From assembly GCA_047974855.1 (NCBI GenBank), contig JBKECT010000027.1, forward strand, positions 1 to 50,830: DNA of 50,830 nt, written 5' to 3'. Origin of the DNA: CAYNRG01 sp047974855 (GTDB lineage Bacteria > Bacillota_I > Bacilli_A > Erysipelotrichales > Erysipelotrichaceae). The notes beneath the pieces were generated by a model. That model was not told the origin of the DNA and did no database searches. It saw nothing but the letters and a program-made list of their open reading frames with translations. A program made the translations under genes and the position numbers. Below, in pieces: positions 35,049 through 43,370 of this stretch (its first letter is position 1; every line of letters begins with the position of its first letter).

Positions 35049-36325
35049 TGATTAAATTTGACAGTTCACATGCGTTTTTAAAAGAAGAAGAAATCTTTGC
35101 ATATCAGGACAAAGTGTCAAAAAAACACCAAGCACTTATAGAAAAAACCGGGGCAGGAAATGACTTTTTAGGCTGGGTAGATTGGCCAATTAATTATGAT
35201 ACAGAAGAGTTTGATCGGATTTTAAAAACAGCAGAAAAAGTGAAAGAAAAGGCTGAAGTATTACTTGTGTGTGGAATTGGTGGGTCATATTTAGGGGCAA
35301 GAGCAGCAATTGAAATGATCCAAGGATTATATTCACAAAGCAAAACAGAGGTTATCTTTATCGGAAATACTTTTTCTAGCACTTATTTTAAGCAAGTAGA
35401 AAACTATATTAAAGATAAAAGTGTAGTTTTAAATGTTATTTCTAAATCAGGAACGACAACAGAAACAGCGATGGCATTTAGGATGTTGAAGTTGATGATG
35501 GAAGAACGTTATGGAAAAGAAGAATGCAAAACTAGAATTATTGCGACTACAGACAAAGTCAGAGGAACGCTTAAAGATTTAGCAACAAAAGAAGGATATG
35601 AAACTTTTGTCATTCCTGATGATATAGGTGGTCGCTATTCTGTAACGACAGCAGTAGGGTTGTTGCCTTTAGCTATTATGGGTGTTGATATACAAGCATT
35701 GATGGCAGGAAGTAAGAAGGCCTTTGATGACTTAGCGGATGATGATTTAAAAGTGAACACAGCTTACCAATATGCTGTGGCACGTCGAATTCTTCAAGAA
35801 AATGGAAAAGATGCAGAAATGCTAGTAACATATGAGCCGCAAATGGCAATGGTTGCAGAGTGGTGGAAGCAATTATTTGGAGAATCTGAAGGAAAAGATG
35901 GGCTTGGTGTATTGCCATGCAGTGCTAACTTTTCAACTGATTTGCATTCTTTAGGCCAGTTTGTTCAGGAAGGAAAAAAAATATTATTTGAAACTTTATT
36001 GTTAGTGGATAAACCAACAATTGATGGCAATTTCCCTACAACAGAGGATAATCAAGACGGCATGAATTACTTAGCTGGAAAAAGTTTGGATTGGGTTAAT
36101 AAAATGGCGTGCAAAGGAACATTAGAAGCTCATGAAGTGGAAGGGCAAGTACCTAATTTAATTTTAACGCTTCCTGATATGAGCGCTCATACTTTTGGAT
36201 ACATGTGCACTTTCTTCTTTAGAGCTTGTGCGATGACTTGTTATTTATTGGATATTAATCCATTTAACCAACCAGGAGTAGAAGTATATAAGAAAAATAT
36301 GTTTAGATTGCTTGGAAAAAAATAA
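35048..36325 (+). CDS. pgi: Glucose-6-phosphate isomerase
   Basis: Interconverts glucose 6-phosphate and fructose 6-phosphate, directly upstream in glycolysis of the phosphofructokinase at 8058. The 425-residue protein has VCGIGGSYLGARAAIEM, the sugar-phosphate site VISKSGTTTETA, and GRYSVTTAVGLLPLA, all typical of the short Gram-positive PGI. GGAGG at 35036-35040 favours the ATG at 35048 (7-base spacing); one at 35045 is also possible. Confidence 0.96.
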   Translation: MIKFDSSHAFLKEEEIFAYQDKVSKKHQALIEKTGAGNDFLGWVDWPINYDTEEFDRILKTAEKVKEKAEVLLVCGIGGSYLGARAAIEMIQGLYSQSKTEVIFIGNTFSSTYFKQVENYIKDKSVVLNVISKSGTTTETAMAFRMLKLMMEERYGKEECKTRIIATTDKVRGTLKDLATKEGYETFVIPDDIGGRYSVTTAVGLLPLAIMGVDIQALMAGSKKAFDDLADDDLKVNTAYQYAVARRILQENGKDAEMLVTYEPQMAMVAEWWKQLFGESEGKDGLGVLPCSANFSTDLHSLGQFVQEGKKILFETLLLVDKPTIDGNFPTTEDNQDGMNYLAGKSLDWVNKMACKGTLEAHEVEGQVPNLILTLPDMSAHTFGYMCTFFFRACAMTCYLLDINPFNQPGVEVYKKNMFRLLGKK

Positions 36326-36340
36326 AAAATAGTCTAAATT

Positions 36341-36390
36341 AAGGGTTGATTCCTGTATTGAGCAGGAGCTAACCCTTTTAATTTTTTCTT
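36341..36390 (+). terminator. Terminator after pgi
   Basis: AAGGGTT pairs with AACCCTT and CCTG with CAGG in an imperfect stem, followed by TTTAATTTTTTCTT. The following 75 bases hold nothing recognisable. Confidence 0.75.
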
Positions 36391-36463
36391 TAAATATAAG
36401 TAAATCCATGCTCCTTTAAAATAGATTTAATGCATGAAATCCTTATCATTATTGACAACGCTG

Positions 36464-36513
36464 CTATAAAAAAACCGCCATCCCTTATTTATTCAAAATT
36501 TGGGTGCGGTTTT
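36464..36513 (-). terminator. Terminator after apbE
   Basis: On the minus strand AAAACCGC and GCGGTTTT form the stem base around a long loop, followed by TTTTATAG. It lies just beyond the apbE stop. Confidence 0.75.
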
Positions 36514-36534
36514 AATCGTTTTTCATAGCTTTGG

Positions 36535-37620
36535 TTATTGCACGACTTCAATTTTTCCTTCTAAATCCTCTGTGTAAATACATTGATAATTTTGAGTATC
36601 AAGCGATAGGACATTATCAATTTTGTTTTGAATATCAACAACCCAAATTACAGAGATAGGATCATCAAGATGAGTTTCATTGTATTCTTGAACTAAGGCA
36701 ATTCCATCTTCGTAAGATTGTGTGAATAATAAGGTGCTAAAAGCATCGGCAATAGCACTATTTTCAGTGATGATTGTTACTGAACGGAAGTAGTTTGCAG
36801 GATAACCGCTTTTAGGGTCGATAATGTGATGGTATCGAATTCCATCAGCCCCTATGAAAAAGCGTTGATAATCACCGCTTGTAACAAAAGAGGTGGATCC
36901 AGATTGAGAAACGACAAGAAGGCTTCCACCAGCATCTGGGTTTTGAATACCAACTCGCCAATCTGTGCCATCTAATTTGGAGTTAATGATGCGATTATTA
37001 CCACCAGCATCAACAACTGCCATAGCAACATCCTTGGCAATGAGTTCTTGTGCGATTTCTTCAGTAGCAAATCCTTTAGCTATACCTCCTACATCAAGCG
37101 AAACGCAGGGGTTAGTGATAAATACGGTATTTGCATCATCATCAATTTCTACGTATTCCCATCCGGTACAAGCTTGAGCGGCTTGTATTTCCTCGATAGA
37201 TGGAATGCTGCCATCATTTTGTTCTCGGTAGCGATGCCAAACTTGGAGAACAGCACCGATTGTAATGTCAAATCCTCCATTAGAAAGGTCGTGAAAGTTT
37301 TTAGCCATCAAAAGCATATCAATCAAACTTTGATCGACTTCTAAAGGCTGTATTCCAGCTTGATCATTAATGCTTTTTAGGTTATTTATCTCGGAACTAG
37401 TGTTATAAATGTCGAAAAGGTTATTGAAATTGGTGAAGTCATCAACTGCTTCGGAAAAATAAGCACTAAATTCTTCCTGTGACGTGGTGGCTACTTGTAA
37501 AGAAAAATAAGTGTCAAAGCCTGCAGTTACAGTTATGTTTGAAAATGTTTCAAGTGTTTCCTCTTTTGGAGTACATCCAAATAGGGAAAAAGTTAAGAAG
37601 ATTAAAAGTAGTTTTTTCAT
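36535..37620 (-). CDS. apbE: FAD:protein FMN transferase lipoprotein ApbE
   Basis: ApbE attaches FMN covalently to Thr or Ser in S/TGAT motifs of exported proteins such as RnfD and RnfG. The 361-residue protein has a lipoprotein signal ending LFGC (Cys16), so it acts outside the membrane. Family motifs are GGFDITIGAVLQVW, SLDVGGIAKGFATE, VVDAGGN and RYHHIIDPKSGYPA. Sitting divergent from the rnf operon, whose products carry four TGAT/SGAT sites, it has an obvious set of targets. Confidence 0.96.
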   Translation of the reverse strand: MKKLLLIFLTFSLFGCTPKEETLETFSNITVTAGFDTYFSLQVATTSQEEFSAYFSEAVDDFTNFNNLFDIYNTSSEINNLKSINDQAGIQPLEVDQSLIDMLLMAKNFHDLSNGGFDITIGAVLQVWHRYREQNDGSIPSIEEIQAAQACTGWEYVEIDDDANTVFITNPCVSLDVGGIAKGFATEEIAQELIAKDVAMAVVDAGGNNRIINSKLDGTDWRVGIQNPDAGGSLLVVSQSGSTSFVTSGDYQRFFIGADGIRYHHIIDPKSGYPANYFRSVTIITENSAIADAFSTLLFTQSYEDGIALVQEYNETHLDDPISVIWVVDIQNKIDNVLSLDTQNYQCIYTEDLEGKIEVVQ

Positions 37621-37635
37621 ATGTCACCCCAAGAT

Positions 37636-37693
37636 AGTATAGCACAAAATATTGTCAAATAGGATAGAAAATAGTGGTTAAAAGTGCTATAAT
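37636..37693. promoter_or_regulatory. Divergent apbE/rnf promoter region
   Basis: On the plus strand TGC-TATAAT (-10 at 37688-37693) serves rnfC; on the minus strand TGC-TATACT (37636-37641) serves apbE. The two elements form an inverted repeat, AGTATAGCAC and GTGCTATAAT (9 of 10), 38 bases apart. No clear Rex site lies between them. Confidence 0.65.
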
Positions 37694-37732
37694 AATTTGG
37701 TAATTATTGAGACAGAGAAAGGGATGAATAAG

Positions 37733-39019
37733 ATGTCATTTATTATTGGACCTATGCGCAAGCATCTTGAAGGTCACAAAGAACTCACAAATGGAAGTGA
37801 TGTTACTCGATTAATAGCTCCTGAAGTGGTGTTTATTCCATTAGTTAATGGGAATTCAGTCGCTGAATTACTGGTTTCTGAGGGAGACAAGGTTAAAATT
37901 GGAACTAAAATTGCAGTTTGCAAGGGAAATTTTGAGGTTCCTTTGTTTAGCTCAGTTTCTGGAATAGTTAAGGGAGTTAAGCAAGTAATGCATTCTTCAT
38001 TGAAACCAGTAGATCACTTGGAAATCTTAAATGATGGACTAGATGAAAAAGAAGATTTGCCAAAAATTGATTACACGAATGCTTCACCGGCTGAGCTTGT
38101 TGAATTCACTAAAAACTCAGGAATTATTGGTTGTGGTGGAGCGAGTTTTCCAACTTATGTGAAATATTTAAAACCAGAAAATTTGGACACGCTAATTATC
38201 AATGCGGTAGAATGTGAACCATACATCACTGCAGATTATAAAGAAATTAAGCATGCAATGGATGAATTTGTAGTTGGAGTTAAAATGATGATGAAAATGG
38301 CATCTGCTAAGAAAGCCTTTATCGGCATTAAAAAAGATAAAAAAGAATTCATCGCTTTAGTACAGAAAGCTATTCAATCAGATGAAACAATTGAAGTAAT
38401 TGGAGTAAGTGATGTTTATCCTATGGGGTGGGAAAGAACCCTTGTGTATGAAATTACAAAAAAGCGATATGATCGTTTACCTGGAGAAGTTGGATGCGTT
38501 GTGAATAATGCAACAACAGCAATTTCATTAGCTCAAGCTGCTCTAAGTCATACGCCAATTGTTGAAAAGATTGTAACCGTTAGTGGTGATGGAATTAAAA
38601 ATCCACAAAATGTTTTAGTTCGTGTAGGAACGCCTGTTAGCGCAATTATTCACCATTGTGGAGGATATGCAGCAGAAGATGTTAATCTTATTGCAGGTGG
38701 TCCAATGATGGGTAGAACAGTGACAAATGATGAATTTGTTGTAGGACCATCTAACAATGCTATTACAGTGTTAATAAATAAAGATATACCTTCAATGAGT
38801 TGTTTGCGATGTGGGAAGTGTACAGACCATTGCCCAGCAGCCCTTCAACCTGTGCGAATTAATCAAGCAGAGAAAACAAAGAATTTCGATATGCTAAATC
38901 GACTTGCCGTTGACCAATGTGTTGAATGTGGGATGTGTACTTACATTTGCCCGTCAAAATTGGATGTCACAGAGGGTGTTCGTCGAGCAAAACGCTATAT
39001 GGCGTTGAAAAGAAAGTAG
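37733..39019 (+). CDS. rnfC: Rnf complex subunit C
   Basis: RnfC is the peripheral subunit of the ion-pumping ferredoxin:NAD+ oxidoreductase that binds NAD(H). The 429-residue protein has the NADH/FMN-binding domain with GIIGCGGASFPTYVKY and NAVECEPYI, an SLBB-like region, and two C-terminal [4Fe-4S] motifs, CLRCGKCTDHCP and CVECGMCTYICP. I start at the ATG at 37733, after AAAGGG; a TTG at 37697 and an ATG at 37724 are in frame, but the TTG precedes the likely transcription start. First gene of the rnf operon. Confidence 0.94.
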   Translation: MSFIIGPMRKHLEGHKELTNGSDVTRLIAPEVVFIPLVNGNSVAELLVSEGDKVKIGTKIAVCKGNFEVPLFSSVSGIVKGVKQVMHSSLKPVDHLEILNDGLDEKEDLPKIDYTNASPAELVEFTKNSGIIGCGGASFPTYVKYLKPENLDTLIINAVECEPYITADYKEIKHAMDEFVVGVKMMMKMASAKKAFIGIKKDKKEFIALVQKAIQSDETIEVIGVSDVYPMGWERTLVYEITKKRYDRLPGEVGCVVNNATTAISLAQAALSHTPIVEKIVTVSGDGIKNPQNVLVRVGTPVSAIIHHCGGYAAEDVNLIAGGPMMGRTVTNDEFVVGPSNNAITVLINKDIPSMSCLRCGKCTDHCPAALQPVRINQAEKTKNFDMLNRLAVDQCVECGMCTYICPSKLDVTEGVRRAKRYMALKRK

Positions 39020-39028
39020 GGGATAGAA

Positions 39029-40501
39029 ATGAAATTTACATTTAAGCCATCTCCAAACTACAATAACAAGCAATCAACACAATCAATTATGTTTGAGTTA
39101 ACATTAGGGTTGTTGGTAGTCTATGCTTTTGCAGTGTACTACTATTATACGGAGTTTGGAGCATCATATGGAATTAGAACATTGCAACTTTTAGCGGTTT
39201 CTGTTTTGTCAGCAGTACTGACAGAAACGATTTGGTTTGCAGTAAGAAAACAAAATATCATTAAGGAGTTAAAAACGTCATTTCCTTGGGTAACAGCGAT
39301 TATTTTAGCATTGATGGTTCCGGTAAACATGACTTTTTATGGACTTGCTGTTTCTACAGTACTAGCAATTTTATTTGGAAAATTAGTTTTTGGTGGATTT
39401 GGGAATAATATTTTCAATCCAGCAGCATTTGGAAGAGCAATCATTGCAGCAAGCTTCGCCGGTGCGGTTGCAACAGATTTTGTGACTGGTGCAACACCAA
39501 CAGCAACAATGGCTTCAAGTGGATGGATTACATCATCACAAACAGCATTTGATGCCTTAATGCAACCATTTGGAGGATTGCAAAACTTAGCGGTTGGATT
39601 ATACCCTGGAGCATTAGGAGAAACTAGTGCTATTGTCATTTTGTTAGTGGGATTATACTTGGCAGTGCGTAAGGTCATTGATTGGAGAGTTCCGGTCGTT
39701 TATATAGGTGTACTATTTGGGCTAACTTGGATGGTGGGATTAATGCATGGACAAGGATTGTATTATCCTTTATTCCACGTTCTTTCAGGAGGAGCACTGT
39801 TTGGGGCTGTGTTTATGATGACAGACCCTGTAACAAACCCGACAAGTGCAGCGGGTAGAATTATATTTGCTATCGGTTGTGCAATCTTGACTATTATTAT
39901 TCGTCTAAAAGCTAACTTGCCTGAAGGGGTATTATACTCAATTTTACTGATGAATATGTTGTCACCACTTATTGAACAATTAACAGATGGACAACAGCTG
40001 AAAAAGAAGAAAAGAAATTGGTTGTTGGTTGCTGGAGTAGTTGCTTTTGGAATTGTAACTGTGGGTATTTCAGGAGCGACAATTGAAGCGAAAGAGGTTG
40101 TAATTGAAGAGCCAGCTGACGCCTTAACTTTTGGTGAAGCAGTTAGCTTAGATTCGGACCTTAGTCGATTTGATGCACAAGTAACAGATCAAGACAATGG
40201 AGTGTACGTTGTGGCGATTAAAGGATACGGGTTAATTGAGGGCGATCCAGAGCATGGAGACTATGCTCGTAATGAATTTGAAGTTGTAGTAACTGAAGGT
40301 AGTATAGAATCAGTAAAAGTGGTTACTTTTGGAGATACAAAAGGAATTGGGGATATCATTGAAAATGAGGCATACCAAGAACTATTTTCGGGGCTTGCAG
40401 TAAATGATTTTAGTGCAACAGTAGATACAATAACTGGAGCAACATGGTCTAGTAAATCAATGATTGCAGCTGTGCAAGCGGTCATGCAAATAGCAGAATA
40501 G
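39029..40501 (+). CDS. rnfD: Rnf subunit D fused to an extra C-terminal FMN-binding domain
   Basis: RnfD is a membrane subunit carrying covalent FMN. Residues 1-320 are an ordinary RnfD with about eight helices and the flavinylation motif TGAT at 153-156 (DFVTGATPTAT). The protein does not stop there: another helix follows at about 331-349 (WLLVAGVVAFGIVTVGISG), then an FMN-binding domain over about 366-490 with a second TGAT at 469-472 (DTITGATWSSKS). At 490 residues it is some 150 longer than usual. The extra domain closely matches the end of RnfG, encoded next, and should lie outside the cell. Confidence 0.95.
   Translation: MKFTFKPSPNYNNKQSTQSIMFELTLGLLVVYAFAVYYYYTEFGASYGIRTLQLLAVSVLSAVLTETIWFAVRKQNIIKELKTSFPWVTAIILALMVPVNMTFYGLAVSTVLAILFGKLVFGGFGNNIFNPAAFGRAIIAASFAGAVATDFVTGATPTATMASSGWITSSQTAFDALMQPFGGLQNLAVGLYPGALGETSAIVILLVGLYLAVRKVIDWRVPVVYIGVLFGLTWMVGLMHGQGLYYPLFHVLSGGALFGAVFMMTDPVTNPTSAAGRIIFAIGCAILTIIIRLKANLPEGVLYSILLMNMLSPLIEQLTDGQQLKKKKRNWLLVAGVVAFGIVTVGISGATIEAKEVVIEEPADALTFGEAVSLDSDLSRFDAQVTDQDNGVYVVAIKGYGLIEGDPEHGDYARNEFEVVVTEGSIESVKVVTFGDTKGIGDIIENEAYQELFSGLAVNDFSATVDTITGATWSSKSMIAAVQAVMQIAE
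40124..40498 (+). repeat. FMN-binding domain copy 1 (RnfD C terminus)
   Basis: Shares the segment SRFDAQVTDQ, IKGYGLIEGDPEHGDY, TFGDTKGIGD and TGATW.SKS with copy 2 at 41070-41459. The DNA is also alike over long stretches, for example GGTTAATTGAGGGCGATCC against GATTAATTGAGGGTGATCC, indicating a fairly recent duplication or ongoing exchange. Confidence 0.9.
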
Positions 40502-40514
40502 AAGGAGGAGAGAA

Positions 40515-41462
40515 ATGAAAAAAATTGCATATTTAGCCTGTTTTCTTGCAATTATTAGTGCAATTGCAGGCGGAGCATTAGCTTATGTTAATAGTTTAAC
40601 TGCTCCTATTATTCAAGAAATGGGTATTGCAGCTGAAAAAGAAAATCTGGAACTAATTTTTCCAGGTGGAACATTTACAGAGCTTGAGTACACAGATGAA
40701 ACCGGAATGGTAAAAGGTGTATACGAAGCAGCAGGTGAGGGATACGTGTTTAAAATTGAAGCAAATGGATATAGCAGTACGCCAATTCAATTTATGTTAG
40801 CTTTTGATTTAGATGGCAAGACGGTTGGATTTAAAGTTTTATCGCATCAAGAAACAAGCGGCTTTGGAGCTCGTGTATTTGAAGAAGATTACACTAATGA
40901 GGTATTATCTAGGACATCAGCAGATGCTTACCCATTATTGAGTGGAGCAACAGTAACATCGACGGCGGTGGTTAAAGGAATTGATGCAGCAAAAGGAATT
41001 TTCAATACAATGAATGGAATTGTGGTTGATCCTAATGAAGAAGCAGAGATAGAAATTCCAGCACTGACACTTGGAAATCCTGTAGCATTAAGTGAAGATT
41101 TGTCGCGCTTTGATGCTCAAGTAACAGATCAAACTAATGGTGTATTCCTTGTTGCAATTAAAGGGTATGGATTAATTGAGGGTGATCCAGAACATGGTGA
41201 TTACATACGCAATGAATTTGAAGTGGAAATTGATTTAGAATCACGCCAAGTGGTTCGTGTGAGTTTAGTAACATTTGGAGATACTAAAGGAATTGGAGAT
41301 AAAGTGGATACAGAAGAGTATTACGCTTTATTCGAAGGATTAAGTTTAGATGACATGTCACAATCTATCGATACAGTGACTGGTGCTACATGGACAAGCA
41401 AGTCTGTTATTGCTGCGGTTCAAGCTGCGATGACTACAGCTTCAGGCTATGTTGAAGAGTAG
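40515..41462 (+). CDS. rnfG: Rnf subunit G with a second FMN-binding domain
   Basis: RnfG is an anchored external subunit with covalent FMN. One N-terminal helix (about 5-25) is followed by the normal RnfG domain, with HQETSGFGARV at 111-121 and the flavinylation motif SGAT at 143-146. A second FMN-binding domain covers about 186-305, with TGAT at 289-292 (DTVTGATWTSKS). At 315 residues it is longer than the usual 180-220. The second domain is a close copy of the one at the end of RnfD. AGGAGGAG precedes the start. Confidence 0.95.
   Translation: MKKIAYLACFLAIISAIAGGALAYVNSLTAPIIQEMGIAAEKENLELIFPGGTFTELEYTDETGMVKGVYEAAGEGYVFKIEANGYSSTPIQFMLAFDLDGKTVGFKVLSHQETSGFGARVFEEDYTNEVLSRTSADAYPLLSGATVTSTAVVKGIDAAKGIFNTMNGIVVDPNEEAEIEIPALTLGNPVALSEDLSRFDAQVTDQTNGVFLVAIKGYGLIEGDPEHGDYIRNEFEVEIDLESRQVVRVSLVTFGDTKGIGDKVDTEEYYALFEGLSLDDMSQSIDTVTGATWTSKSVIAAVQAAMTTASGYVEE
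41070..41459 (+). repeat. FMN-binding domain copy 2 (RnfG C terminus)
   Basis: Second copy of the domain at 40124-40498, with the same order of motifs ending in TGATWTSKSVIAAVQAAM. The copies are in direct orientation about 950 bases apart. Confidence 0.9.
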
Positions 41463-41471
41463 GGGGAAACA

Positions 41472-42122
41472 ATGAATAAAATGACAAATTTTACAGCAGG
41501 AATTCTTCGAGAAAATCCTGTGTTTGGATTATATCTTGGATTATGTTCTGTTCTTGCGATTTCAACTTCATTAAATAACGCTCTTGGAATGGGTGTCGCC
41601 TTTACGATTGTGTTGATTATGTCTAACGTTATTATTTCTCTATTGAGAAAGATTATTCCAGATGAAATTCGTATCCCTGTTTACATCGTTATTATAGCGA
41701 CATTGGTAACAATTGTTGAAATGCTGATACATGCTTATGCAGCTAGTTTATATACAGCATTGGGAGCATTTATTAATTTAATTGTTGTTAACTGTATTAT
41801 TTTAGGTCGTGCTGAAGCCTTTGCTTCAAAGAATGGAATAGTTGCTTCGGCATTAGATGGATTAGGAATGGGAATTGGTTATACACTAAGTTTGACTGTC
41901 ATCTCAGTTTGTCGTCAAATTTTAGCGACAGGAGTTTTAAACTTAAGTAACCCATTTAATAATCAACTTATCTTTGAAGTGCAATTAATTCCAACAGGGT
42001 ATGAAATTTCTTTATTTACAACTCCTACGGGAGCCTTCATAACCTTTGCGGTGTTGGCTGCTGCTGTATCTGCATACAATACACATAAAACAACTAAGAA
42101 AGAAAAGGGGGCTGCTAAATAA
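41472..42122 (+). CDS. rnfE: Rnf complex subunit E
   Basis: A 216-residue integral membrane subunit with six helices. The family signature GAFINLIVVNCIILGRAEAF lies near residue 97, followed by SKNGIVASALDGLGMGIGY. With RnfA it forms the membrane core that holds an Fe-S cluster at the helix break around the conserved Cys. It overlaps rnfA by one base. Confidence 0.96.
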   Translation: MNKMTNFTAGILRENPVFGLYLGLCSVLAISTSLNNALGMGVAFTIVLIMSNVIISLLRKIIPDEIRIPVYIVIIATLVTIVEMLIHAYAASLYTALGAFINLIVVNCIILGRAEAFASKNGIVASALDGLGMGIGYTLSLTVISVCRQILATGVLNLSNPFNNQLIFEVQLIPTGYEISLFTTPTGAFITFAVLAAAVSAYNTHKTTKKEKGAAK

Positions 42123-42697
42123 TGGAAACAATGTTTTCGATGTTTTTAGCCGCAGTGCTAATTAATAATATTGTATTATCAAAATTTCTAGGAATGTGTC
42201 CATTTTTAGGAGTATCAAAAAAGATGTCTTCGGCTATTGGTATGGGTTGTGCAGTTATCTTCGTTATTTTCGGAGCATCTGTGTTTACTTATGGACTATA
42301 TTATCTTGTACTTGAACCGAATGGTTTAGAATACATGAAGCTTATTACATTTATTCTAGTTATTGCATCATTTGTACAATTTACAGAAATGATAATTAAA
42401 AAGTTTTCACCATCATTATATAAATCACTTGGAATTTATTTACCATTGATTACTACAAATTGTGCAGTATTATATGTCGCTTTAGAAAATATCAGTGCAC
42501 AGTTTAATTTTGGTGAAATGGTCGTTAATTCAATTGCTGTTCCAACAGGATTCTTATTAGTATTGGTTATTTTCGCATCGATTCGTGAAAGATTAGAAGA
42601 ATCTAATCCACCACTTGCATTTCGAGGAAACCCGCTAGCATTAGTAACTGCAGCCATTATGGCTTTAGCGTTTACCGCATTTGCTGGGTTAGTATAA
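42122..42697 (+). CDS. rnfA: Rnf complex subunit A
   Basis: A 191-residue six-helix membrane subunit, paralogous to RnfE in inverted topology. Hallmarks are NNIVLSKFLGMCPFLGVSKK with the conserved Cys near residue 25, and YLPLITTNCAVLYVALEN near residue 105 with the second Cys. Its stop codon overlaps the ATG of a 59-residue gene by one base. Confidence 0.96.
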   Translation: METMFSMFLAAVLINNIVLSKFLGMCPFLGVSKKMSSAIGMGCAVIFVIFGASVFTYGLYYLVLEPNGLEYMKLITFILVIASFVQFTEMIIKKFSPSLYKSLGIYLPLITTNCAVLYVALENISAQFNFGEMVVNSIAVPTGFLLVLVIFASIRERLEESNPPLAFRGNPLALVTAAIMALAFTAFAGLV

Positions 42698-42876
42698 TGG
42701 CTATAGCATTACTTTTTATATTAGGACTGGCTGGCTTTTATGCTGTAGCATATTATTTGAATCATAAAACACCAGTTCCAGAAGGTTGCGAAAATTTAAA
42801 GGCAGAGTGTGATGGGTGTCACATTTCATCTTGTGGAAATCACCCAACTCATCAAGAAAGTAAAGGAGAAGAATAA
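42697..42876 (+). CDS. 59-residue Cys-rich membrane protein inside the rnf operon
   Basis: Encoded exactly between rnfA and rnfB, overlapping each by one base, so translation is coupled on both sides. Residues 2-21 form one membrane helix (AIALLFILGLAGFYAVAYYL). The short tail has four Cys at 31, 38, 41 and 46 (C-x6-C-x2-C-x4-C) and His at 42, 49 and 52, a plausible metal or Fe-S site. It is somewhat like the small FeoB-associated Cys-rich membrane proteins, but I know of no standard Rnf subunit of this kind. I infer an added redox or metal-handling part of the Rnf complex. Confidence 0.82.
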   Translation: MAIALLFILGLAGFYAVAYYLNHKTPVPEGCENLKAECDGCHISSCGNHPTHQESKGEE

Positions 42877-43148
42877 TGATTGAAGCTATTGTTATGATGC
42901 TTGCTATTGGAGCAGCATTAGGAATCATTTTAGGAATTGCAAGCAAAGTATTTTATGTAGCCCAAGACAATAGGATTGAGGATGTAACCGCACTTCTTCC
43001 AGGATATAATTGTGGTGGTTGTGGCTATCCGGGCTGCTCTGGGCTTGCGGAAGCTTTAGTTGGTAAGGAAGCAGAAGTAACGCTGTGTAAACCAGCTAAA
43101 CCTGAGCAAAGAGAGCAAGTTAATGAATACTTAGCAAAATTAGGTTAA
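42876..43148 (+). CDS. rnfB: Minimal Rnf subunit B lacking ferredoxin domains
   Basis: RnfB normally takes electrons from ferredoxin through an N-terminal [4Fe-4S] domain and two or more ferredoxin-like clusters. Here the protein is only 90 residues: one membrane helix (about 5-28) and the N-terminal cluster motif, Cys46, 49, 54 and 71 (NCGGCGYPGCSGLAEAL, then LCKPAKP). It ends cleanly with a stop codon and a terminator nine bases later, so there is no frameshifted remainder. The ferredoxin contact must be made by another protein or the complex uses a different donor. Confidence 0.9.
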   Translation: MIEAIVMMLAIGAALGIILGIASKVFYVAQDNRIEDVTALLPGYNCGGCGYPGCSGLAEALVGKEAEVTLCKPAKPEQREQVNEYLAKLG

Positions 43149-43152
43149 TTTT

Positions 43153-43176
43153 AAACAAGGTGATAGCCTTGTTTTT
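43153..43176 (+). terminator. Terminator of the rnf operon
   Basis: AAACAAGG and CCTTGTTT pair around a 6-base loop, followed by T. It closes the operon right after rnfB. Confidence 0.88.
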
Positions 43177-43180
43177 ATTA

Positions 43181-43339
43181 TTGACTATCGTTGACACTTG
43201 TGAGTGTGCACAGCGAATTTACTGGGAAAAATAAAAAAATCCAGACTATTTGTGGAACAGGAAGTACTGAGAATGTAAACGGATTTCCGCTTTTGCTAAA
43301 TGATTCAAAATGGTGCCAAAATAGTGCCAAATAAAACAA
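43181..43339. other. Non-coding stretch with GTGCCAAA direct repeats
   Basis: No gene. It holds two direct copies of GTGCCAAA (in ATGGTGCCAAAATAGTGCC, near 43312-43331) beside the 3' end of tRNA-His. Short direct repeats next to a tRNA end are typical of integrase arm sites, so this may be the scar of a former integrated element. That is inference only. Confidence 0.3.
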
Positions 43340-43361
43340 AAACCCCTATAAATAGGGGTTT
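43340..43361 (-). terminator. Terminator of tRNA-His
   Basis: AAACCCCTAT and ATAGGGGTTT form a perfect 10-bp stem; read on the minus strand it is followed by TTTGTTTTATT. Confidence 0.85.
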
Positions 43362-43370
43362 AAATTACTA

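Noticed and set aside
37697..37732. A longer RnfC starting at TTG 37697
   Set aside because: The codon lies only four bases after the -10 box, before or at the expected transcription start.
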